Part shown: positions 1 to 4,786 of the stretch, piece after piece
Numbering within the stretch: the first letter of the stretch is position 1
Layout of the letters: every line of letters starts with the position of its first letter
Assembly (NCBI GenBank): GCA_025464735.1
Contig: JAODMX010000194.1
Coordinates: forward strand, 1 to 6,813
DNA: 6,813 nucleotides
Source of the DNA: Frondihabitans sp.
GTDB lineage: Bacteria; Actinomycetota; Actinomycetes; Actinomycetales; Microbacteriaceae
Direction: 5' to 3'
The notes under the pieces: generated by a model
The model's database searches: none
What the model saw: only the letters and a program-made list of their open reading frames with translations
Told to the model about the DNA's origin: nothing
Program-made: the position numbers and the translations under genes

Positions 1-624
1 GTTCGTCACGGTGGCGCCCGTTGCGTCTTGAGACGATTCGGTGATCATGCTCTGCTTCGTCACGAACGCCGTCAGCGCGGCGACGTCGGATTTCGGGAGG
101 TCGGGGTCGTAGGTGATCCAGACGGCTCCGTGCTCGAGGTTGTGCACCGCCCGCTCAGTCGGGACCGGTTTCGTGTAGACACCCGCGTTCATCCACACGC
201 CGTTGTGGGGCCCTCCGACCGGAGGCAGGATGGTGTAGTCGACCGGGCCCGTGACGTGGTCATGCTGGAGCGCGCCGGGATGCGAGGCGCCGTCTCCTGG
301 CCACCCCTCGGTGTCCCACGCGAGCACACCGGAGATCCCCGACGTGTTTTTCACCGACGTGACGCTCGCCTGCTGCGTCGTCGTATCACCGCTCGGAGCC
401 GCGGGAATGATCTGCGCCGCGGCAGCCGGAGACGCACTCGGGGTGGGTTTCCCCGAGTCGTGCGAACCGAATCCGGTGAAGGCGATCACCACGATCGCGG
501 CGATGGCGAGGACGCCGCCCCCGATGATGAAGCTCAGCCGTCGCGTCTGCTGCGCGGCCTCCCGTCGCCTGAGTTCAGCGATCTTCTCTCGTTGCCGAGC
601 GGCTCTCTCCTGTTTCGACACCAC
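1..624 (-). CDS. DUF3105 domain protein, membrane-anchored (3' end beyond window)
   Basis: No biochemical role is established for this family that I know of. Reading leftward from GTG at 624, the 208 visible residues are: a basic, Arg/Gln/Glu-rich cytoplasmic head (about 1-29, likely helical), one transmembrane helix (about 30-51), a Pro/Ala/Ser/Thr linker (about 55-90), then an extracytoplasmic DUF3105 domain. Its hallmarks are PPVGGPH (134-140), WMNAGVY (144-150) and AVHNLEHGAVWITY (159-172). His140, His161 and His165 are candidate metal ligands (inference). As I recall the family, the W-x-N-C-G-x-Y motif usually has Cys where this protein has Ala147. An in-frame TAG lies just upstream, so the start is GTG 624 or the adjacent GTG 621; no Shine-Dalgarno is visible, and a TAGCGT box six bases upstream favours a leaderless start at 624. 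The gene is divergent from the guanine deaminase. The C-terminus is cut off by the window edge. Family identity is firm; function is unknown. Confidence 0.9.
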   Translation of the reverse strand, partial: MVSKQERAARQREKIAELRRREAAQQTRRLSFIIGGGVLAIAAIVVIAFTGFGSHDSGKPTPSASPAAAAQIIPAAPSGDTTTQQASVTSVKNTSGISGVLAWDTEGWPGDGASHPGALQHDHVTGPVDYTILPPVGGPHNGVWMNAGVYTKPVPTERAVHNLEHGAVWITYDPDLPKSDVAALTAFVTKQSMITESSQDATGATVTN

Positions 625-660
625 GCCATGACGCTATTGGGTCGACCTGAGAGGTCCTAA
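625..660 (-). promoter_or_regulatory. Putative leaderless promoter of the DUF3105 gene
   Basis: On the minus strand TAGCGT (636 to 631) fits the TANNNT -10 consensus and is followed after six bases by GTG at 624. The -35 zone (about 660-654, TTAGGAC) is only a weak match. Transcription would then start at or next to the start codon. This is inferred from sequence only. Confidence 0.4.
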
Positions 661-673
661 CCGGCGCGATTTC

Positions 674-690
674 TTGACAGAATCGGGATC
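674..690 (+). promoter_or_regulatory. Putative promoter of the guanine deaminase gene, leaderless
   Basis: Two readings are possible. CAGAAT (678-683) could be a -10 box placing the transcript start at ATG 691 after seven bases. Alternatively the perfect TTGACA (674-679) is a -35 box, with AACATT (697-702) as a poor -10 seventeen bases on; that would begin the message near 709 and favour the in-frame GTG at 712 as start. Neither start has a Shine-Dalgarno sequence. Confidence 0.4.
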
Positions 691-1194
691 ATGGCGAACA
701 TTTCTGATGGCGTGACCGGGCCGACCCGCGACGACGCGCACTGGCTCGAGCAGGCAGTCCAGCTCGCGGTTGCGAACGTCGCCGAAGGCGGCGGCCCGTT
801 CGGGGCCCTCATCGTCCGCGACGGTGTCGTCCTCGCCACCGGCCAGAACCGCGTCACCCGCGATCTCGACCCGACCGCCCATGCCGAGATCGTCGCGATC
901 CGAGCGGCATGCCAGGCGGTTGGCGACTTCTCCCTCACCGGGAGCGTGCTCTACACGTCGTGCGAACCGTGTCCGCTCTGCCTGTCCGCCTCGCTCTGGG
1001 CCCGCCTCGACCGGGTCGTCTTCGCCGCCGACCGGCACGACGCCGCACGTGGCGGCTTCGACGATCTCGAGTTCTACGAGCTCTTCGCCCGCGACCGCTC
1101 GGAGTGGGATCTCGTGATCGACGCCGTGCGACCCGCCAACGCGTCGGCGCCGTTCGACACCTGGCTCGCCACCACCGCGCGCACTGACTACTAG
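691..1194 (+). CDS. guaD: Guanine deaminase (cytidine deaminase-like fold)
   Basis: Cytoplasmic zinc hydrolase converting guanine to xanthine plus ammonia, in purine salvage and nitrogen recovery. The 167-residue product carries GGPFGALIVRDG (34-45), the catalytic zinc motif HAE (His64, Glu66) and PCPLC (Cys94, Cys97). From memory it tracks Bacillus subtilis GuaD (about 156 aa) with a constant offset of 11: His53, Glu55, Cys83, Cys86, Trp92 and Asp114 correspond to His64, Glu66, Cys94, Cys97, Trp103 and Asp125 (second D of GFDD). The APFDTWL stretch and the terminal Tyr167 match the swapped C-terminal segment of GuaD dimers. These features argue against TadA or a cytosine deaminase. The start is ATG 691, giving an N-terminus about 11 residues longer than in Bacillus; GTG 712 would remove seven of these. 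It is transcribed divergently from the DUF3105 gene and followed by 135 noncoding bases, so it is probably monocistronic. Confidence 0.92.
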   Translation: MANISDGVTGPTRDDAHWLEQAVQLAVANVAEGGGPFGALIVRDGVVLATGQNRVTRDLDPTAHAEIVAIRAACQAVGDFSLTGSVLYTSCEPCPLCLSASLWARLDRVVFAADRHDAARGGFDDLEFYELFARDRSEWDLVIDAVRPANASAPFDTWLATTARTDY

Positions 1195-1236
1195 CGTCGC
1201 GGGCCACCGGCGCCAGGCGAGACTCCACAAAGGGCG

Positions 1237-1282
1237 GCCGGTCGCGAAAGTGAGCAGCGTGTCTTGGACTCTCGCGACCGGC
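1237..1282. repeat. 15-bp inverted repeat with 16-nt spacer, possible operator or dispersed palindrome
   Basis: The left arm is GCCGGTCGCGAAAGT (1237-1251). The right arm at 1268-1282 is its reverse complement except for one base (1248 versus 1271), so 14 of 15 positions pair, including an unbroken 11-bp block. It lies between the stop of the deaminase gene and the reductase gene. No T-run follows either arm, so it is not a canonical intrinsic terminator. The right arm covers the place expected for the -35 element of the reductase promoter, so an operator is possible. Its form also suits a dispersed intergenic palindrome; genome copy number would decide. Confidence 0.7.
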
Positions 1283-1297
1283 GGCGGGGGAGGAAGC

Positions 1298-1324
1298 TAG
1301 GCTGCCGAAAACACTAGCTAGGAG
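1298..1324 (+). promoter_or_regulatory. Promoter -10 box and ribosome binding site of the aldo/keto reductase gene
   Basis: TAGGCT (1298-1303) fits TANNNT, with transcription expected near 1310. AGGAG (1320-1324) sits five bases before ATG 1330 and is the only good Shine-Dalgarno sequence among the six gene starts here. No convincing -35 is seen; that position is occupied by the right arm of the inverted repeat. Confidence 0.5.
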
Positions 1325-1329
1325 TCGCA

Positions 1330-2277
1330 ATGTTCGAGACCAGCACGTTCGGCCGCACGGGATTCGAGGTCACCAAGCTGTGCGTGGGCACGTCATCGTG
1401 GGGTACACCGCGTAGTGGCGAGAGCACGATCGACTCCGACACCCGGGTGGCGGAGATGGCTGCGGCCTTCGCCACGGGCACCCTGCCGCTGAACTTCCTC
1501 GACACGTCGAACATCTACGGTGATTCACGCAGCGAAGCGCTCATCGGTGGAGCCCTAGCGGCGGCCAACGGCCTCGCCGACGGTCTCGTGATCCAGACGA
1601 AGCTCGATCGCGACGTTCTCTCGAATGACTTCAGTGGCGACAGGATGTGGCGCTCCCTCGAGGAGTCACTCGAACGACTCGGCGTCGACCACCTGCAGGT
1701 GCTCCATCTCCACGACCCCGAGAACATCGGCTTCGAAGCGGCGATGGCGCCCGGCGGGCCGGTGGAAGCGCTCGTCGCCATGAAGGAGCAGGGAATCGTC
1801 TCCGCCATCGGGATCTCCGGTGGTCCGGTGTCGATGCTGCAGCAATTCGTCGAGACGGATCACTTCGACGCCCTCGTGACGCACAATCGCTTCACTCTCG
1901 TCGACCGCTCTGCCGGCCCGCTCTTCGACGCGGCGACCTCCCGCGGCGTCGGCATCACGAACGCGGCCCCGTGGGGCGCAGGAGTACTCACCGGCGATCC
2001 CCGCTTCGCCGACAGCTACGGCTACCGCCCGATCACCCCGGAGGTCCGCGCCTCGGTCGCTGCAATGCGAGACCTCTGCGACGACGCCGGCGTCACGCTG
2101 TCTGCGGCGGCGCTCCAGTTCAGCCTCCGTGACCCCCGCGTGCACTCGACGATCGTCGGCGTCTCGACCCTCGGGCGCCTCAAGACGGCTCTCGCAGAGG
2201 CGACCGTCAGCATCCCCACCGGCCTCTGGGCCGACCTCGACGCCGTCGCGCCGCAGGGGTTCGCGCTCGACGCGTGA
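1330..2277 (+). CDS. Aldo/keto reductase, aldose or pyridoxal dehydrogenase-like subgroup
   Basis: Predicted cytoplasmic NAD(P)(H)-dependent oxidoreductase with a TIM-barrel fold, 315 residues, the usual length for this superfamily. The catalytic tetrad is readable: Asp58 and Tyr63 in FLDTSNIYG, Lys91 in QTKLD, and His128 in LHLHDPE. An AKR-type cofactor phosphate-binding segment, GVSTLGR, occupies about 277-283. The HDPE sequence and the overall pattern resemble D-threo-aldose 1-dehydrogenase, L-fucose dehydrogenase and pyridoxal 4-dehydrogenase-like members more than the classical reductases, so the natural substrate could be a sugar or an aldehyde; sequence alone cannot settle it. The start is fixed by AGGAG five bases upstream of ATG 1330. 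No transporter, kinase or sugar-specific neighbour helps define the substrate. The methyltransferase gene follows after 30 bp but seems to have its own promoter overlapping this stop codon. Confidence 0.93.
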   Translation: MFETSTFGRTGFEVTKLCVGTSSWGTPRSGESTIDSDTRVAEMAAAFATGTLPLNFLDTSNIYGDSRSEALIGGALAAANGLADGLVIQTKLDRDVLSNDFSGDRMWRSLEESLERLGVDHLQVLHLHDPENIGFEAAMAPGGPVEALVAMKEQGIVSAIGISGGPVSMLQQFVETDHFDALVTHNRFTLVDRSAGPLFDAATSRGVGITNAAPWGAGVLTGDPRFADSYGYRPITPEVRASVAAMRDLCDDAGVTLSAAALQFSLRDPRVHSTIVGVSTLGRLKTALAEATVSIPTGLWADLDAVAPQGFALDA

Positions 2278-2307
2278 CGACCGACCCCGACTCGGCACAA
2301 TAGAAGC
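2274..2307 (+). promoter_or_regulatory. Putative leaderless promoter of the methyltransferase gene
   Basis: CACAAT (2296-2301) is a plausible -10 box six bases before ATG 2308, so the first transcribed base would be about the A of the start codon. GTGACG (2274-2279) matches TTGACA at four of six positions with a 16-base spacer, and overlaps the stop codon of the reductase gene. No usable Shine-Dalgarno is present: AGAAG lies only one base from the ATG. Confidence 0.45.
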
Positions 2308-3078
2308 ATGAACAGCAAGAACTTCGACGAGCTCGTAGCCGAGGCGGATGCCGTGTCAGTCGACGGGTGGGACTTCTCGTGGCTCGACGGGCGTGCCACC
2401 GAAGCGCGACCGTCGTGGGGGTACGCCCAGGCGCTCGGCTCTCGCCTGGCAGGCGCGACCGCTTCGCTCGACATTCAGACCGGCGGGGGCGAGGTGCTCG
2501 CCTCGGCTCCTTCGATTCCGTTGCTTGCCGTGGCGACCGAGTCCTGGCCGCCCAATGTGACGAAGGCCACGCGCCTCCTGCATCCGCGAGGGGTTGTCGT
2601 TGTCGCCGACCCGGACGAACCGCCGCTGCCATTCGCCGCCGACGCGTTCGACCTGGTCACCAGCCGGCACCCGGTCACGGTCTGGTGGGACGAGATCGCG
2701 CGAGTCCTCGCGCCCGGCGGCTCGTACTTCGCCCAGCACGTCGGGCCGCACTCCGTGTTCGAGCTGGTCGAGTACTTCCTCGGCCCACAGCCGGAAGCGG
2801 TGCGGCGCGGTCGCCACCCCGATGACGATATCGCGGCGGCCACGACTGCCGGGCTGGAGATCGCGGATCTCCGCTATGAGGAGACGCGGGTCGAGTTCTT
2901 CGATATCGGCGCGGTCGTGTACTTCCTCCGCAAGGTGATCTGGATGGTGCCCGGCTTCACGGTGGCGGAGTATCTCCCCCGCCTGCGCGAGCTGCACGAT
3001 CTGATCGAGCGCGAAGGACCCTTCGTGGCGTACTCCACGCGATTCCTCATCGAGGCGCGCAATCCGCTCGGCGCCTGA
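2308..3078 (+). CDS. Class I SAM-dependent methyltransferase, substrate unknown
   Basis: Predicted soluble methyltransferase of 256 residues. The glycine-rich SAM-binding motif I is LDIQTGGGE (54-62); Glu78 in ATESWPPN is in the place expected for the acidic ribose-binding residue at the end of strand 2. LPF (107-109) and FDLVTSRHPV (114-123) follow as the motif IV region, and then EIARVLAPGG (129-138), the standard Methyltransf_11 post-motif. The N-terminal DGWDFSWLDGR segment and the C-terminal part (QHVGPHS, DIGAVVYFLRKV, VPGFTV) are features I associate with a conserved group of actinobacterial and firmicute proteins often labelled only as methyltransferase-domain proteins; their substrate is not known to me. 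Start ATG 2308 is supported by the upstream promoter-like box. The gene ends 30 bp from the convergent amidase gene. It could act on RNA, a small molecule or an antibiotic-like compound; nothing nearby decides. Confidence 0.92.
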   Translation: MNSKNFDELVAEADAVSVDGWDFSWLDGRATEARPSWGYAQALGSRLAGATASLDIQTGGGEVLASAPSIPLLAVATESWPPNVTKATRLLHPRGVVVVADPDEPPLPFAADAFDLVTSRHPVTVWWDEIARVLAPGGSYFAQHVGPHSVFELVEYFLGPQPEAVRRGRHPDDDIAAATTAGLEIADLRYEETRVEFFDIGAVVYFLRKVIWMVPGFTVAEYLPRLRELHDLIEREGPFVAYSTRFLIEARNPLGA

Positions 3079-3115
3079 GGATCGACGGCTGAAGATCAAC
3101 GCCCGAGGTCAGGCG
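3072..3115. repeat. Short inverted repeat spanning two convergent stop codons
   Basis: CGCCTGA (3072-3078) and TCAGGCG (3109-3115) are perfect 7-bp inverted arms separated by 30 bases; each arm contains the stop codon of one of the two convergent genes. A shared bidirectional terminator is conceivable, but the loop is long and there is no T-tract, so the support is weak. Confidence 0.25.
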
Positions 3116-4671
3116 AGCGAGCCGGCGATCCGCACGAGTGCCAGGTCGCTGCCGCGCGGGCCGACTAGGCACAGGCCGACGGGACCACCCGAGACCGTCA
3201 TGAGCGGCGCGGAGACGGCCGGATAGCCACCGATGCCGGCAATGCAGGTCAGACCAAGGGTCTGCGAGCGGACGACGTCCACCTCGGCGGGCGACGCGCC
3301 AAGGGCTGGCGCGGCCGACGAGGTGCTGGGAACCAGCAGGATCCGGTCGTCCAGCATGCGATCGAGGTGCTGCCTCTGCATGGCGAGCTCTGTTCGCGCT
3401 TCCCGCTCCTGCTCGGGGGTGACGCTGCGTCCGAATTCGAATCGCGACGATACGTCGGCCGCGAGGACACCGGAGTGACGCTCGATCCATTCGCCGTGGG
3501 AGCGCCAGGCCTCGGCGGCCTGGATCACGCGGAAGAGCTCGTAGAGGTGGGCGATGTCGCCGAGCGCGACCTCGTCGGGTCGGCTCACCCGCCCCGCAGC
3601 CGCAAGGCCATCGACGGTGGCCAAAAACGCCTCGTGGACCTCCGGCGACACGGACGCCGTCAGCTGCGGATCGACGACGAAGACGGGGGAGAGCTCGCGC
3701 TGGAACACCGACGAGGTGCTCGACACCCCGGAGAGGGTCGCGTCCGCGGCACGTTCCAGCAGGTCGGGGTCACGCGTCAGCCATCCGACGGCGTCGAAGG
3801 TCGGCGCGAGCGGAAGCAGGTCAGTCCGGCGAACCACGCCATGCGACGTTCGCAGCCCCCAGAGGCCCTGGTACGACGCGGGCACCCGGATCGAGCCGCC
3901 CGTGTCGGTGCCGAGACCGATCGTGGCCTGACCGAGAGCGACGGCGGCCGCCGGTCCGCTCGTCGATCCACCCGAGATTGCCCCGGGCACTGCGCTGTTC
4001 GGTGGGGTGCCGTACGAGCCGTTGCGCCCCGCGATGCTGTACGCGAACTCGTCCGTCTGCGCGATGCCGAGCACGGACGCTCCGGCGTCGAGCAGCGCCT
4101 GGACGGCGGGGGAGTGGAATGGCTGGACTTCGGCGTCGGCGAGATACGCAGGCACACCGCCGCCGATGGCGTAGCCGGCAACCGCGAACAGGTCTTTCAC
4201 CGCCACGGTTTCGCCCGCGAGCGAGCCGCCGTCTGTGGAGGATGCGACCAGCGGGGCCCCGACGACCCGCCAGATCCTGGTGTCGAAGACGGGTGACGGA
4301 GCCTGCACCTGGGCGACCTGGATCCGCCACACACCGTCGTCACCGAGATGCCAGAGCTGCGTCACGACGCCGCGACCGCCGGCCGCGGGCGCGTTGACCG
4401 ACAGCACCAGAGCGTTCGAGGGGTCGATCACTCGGACGTGGCACTGCTCGATCCGGCGGACCGGTACCTGCGACCGCCGACCCCGGAAGGCGGTGATCGC
4501 GTCGTGACCTCTGAGGAGGCCGTTCGCGTCGGCCCGGAGACTGAGGTCACCTTCTTCGAACGCGTCGCTGAGGGCCGCCTGGTCGCCTCGAGCCAGCGCC
4601 TCCTCGTAGCGATCGAAGGCCTCGAGGAGTCCGTCCGGCACGGCCCCTGCGCTTGTCGTCGGTTCAGTCAT
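3109..4671 (-). CDS. AtzH-like (NTF2-fold) domain fused to amidase-signature hydrolase
   Basis: Predicted cytoplasmic amide hydrolase, 520 residues, with two enzyme-like domains. Residues about 12-125 resemble AtzH (DUF3225, NTF2 superfamily): FDRYEEALARGD, then LSLRADANGLLRG and a QLWHLGDDGVWRI strand. Tyr22 and Arg46 have the same spacing as the two residues reported as catalytic in Pseudomonas AtzH (recalled). Residues about 130-520 form an amidase-signature domain with the Ser-cisSer-Lys triad: Lys159 in VAVKDLF, Ser236 in GGSTSG and nucleophile Ser260 in GTDTGGSIR; the 24-residue Ser-Ser spacing equals that of GatA. In the cyanuric acid pathway AtzE (an amidase) forms 1,3-dicarboxyurea and AtzH converts it to allophanate, so a two-step urea-type hydrolase is a reasonable guess, but no atzD, atzF or atzG homologue is here. 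It is not GatA, since gatB and gatC are absent. The start is ATG 4671 behind a TAGGGT box; longer starts at 4710 or 4950 lack support, and 4950 would overlap the PBP gene. Confidence 0.92.
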   Translation of the reverse strand: MTEPTTSAGAVPDGLLEAFDRYEEALARGDQAALSDAFEEGDLSLRADANGLLRGHDAITAFRGRRSQVPVRRIEQCHVRVIDPSNALVLSVNAPAAGGRGVVTQLWHLGDDGVWRIQVAQVQAPSPVFDTRIWRVVGAPLVASSTDGGSLAGETVAVKDLFAVAGYAIGGGVPAYLADAEVQPFHSPAVQALLDAGASVLGIAQTDEFAYSIAGRNGSYGTPPNSAVPGAISGGSTSGPAAAVALGQATIGLGTDTGGSIRVPASYQGLWGLRTSHGVVRRTDLLPLAPTFDAVGWLTRDPDLLERAADATLSGVSSTSSVFQRELSPVFVVDPQLTASVSPEVHEAFLATVDGLAAAGRVSRPDEVALGDIAHLYELFRVIQAAEAWRSHGEWIERHSGVLAADVSSRFEFGRSVTPEQEREARTELAMQRQHLDRMLDDRILLVPSTSSAAPALGASPAEVDVVRSQTLGLTCIAGIGGYPAVSAPLMTVSGGPVGLCLVGPRGSDLALVRIAGSLA

Positions 4672-4684
4672 CGGAATCACCCTA
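4672..4684 (-). promoter_or_regulatory. Putative leaderless promoter of the AtzH-amidase gene
   Basis: On the minus strand TAGGGT (4684 to 4679) fits TANNNT and lies seven bases before ATG 4671. There is no Shine-Dalgarno sequence in between and no good -35. The box supports the short start over the upstream ATG at 4710. Confidence 0.4.
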
Positions 4685-4775
4685 GCCGGGAGCTCTGGCT
4701 GGGGGATCATGATGGAGACGCCGAGTGTTGGCTGGGCAGGCCGCCCACTACAGCTTCCTCTTGGGCGAGCCTCCC

Positions 4776-4786
4776 TACCGTCGAGT
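4776..4786 (+). promoter_or_regulatory. Putative leaderless promoter of the PBP gene
   Basis: TACCGT (4776-4781) fits the -10 consensus and is followed after five bases by GTG 4787. No Shine-Dalgarno and no clear -35 are seen. The 115-bp divergent gap to the amidase gene (4672-4786) holds only these two promoter-like boxes as far as I can read. Confidence 0.35.

Noticed and set aside
28..660. Open plus-strand frames of 210 and 126 codons opposite the DUF3105 gene
   Set aside because: Arg/Gly-rich low-information translations of the kind GC-rich antisense frames give; the minus-strand frame has a clear transmembrane helix and DUF3105 motifs.
691..1194. tRNA adenosine deaminase (TadA) or cytosine deaminase instead of guanine deaminase
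   Set aside because: The GFDD segment, the WAR residues and the APFDTW...Tyr C-terminus match the guanine deaminase subgroup, while only the generic zinc motif is shared with TadA.
1237..1282. Inverted repeat as an intrinsic terminator of the guanine deaminase gene
   Set aside because: No T-run follows the stem on either strand and the spacer is 16 nt; kept only as a repeat or possible operator.
1330..3078. Reductase and methyltransferase as one two-gene operon
   Set aside because: The 30-bp gap allows it, but a -10/-35-like pair just before ATG 2308 suggests an independent leaderless transcript; not decided by sequence.
3109..4671. GatA subunit of the Asp/Glu-tRNA amidotransferase, or a cyanuric acid degradation operon
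   Set aside because: No gatB or gatC neighbour and an extra NTF2-like N-terminal domain argue against GatA; no atzD, atzG or atzF homologue is in the window, so a full cyanuric acid pathway cannot be claimed.
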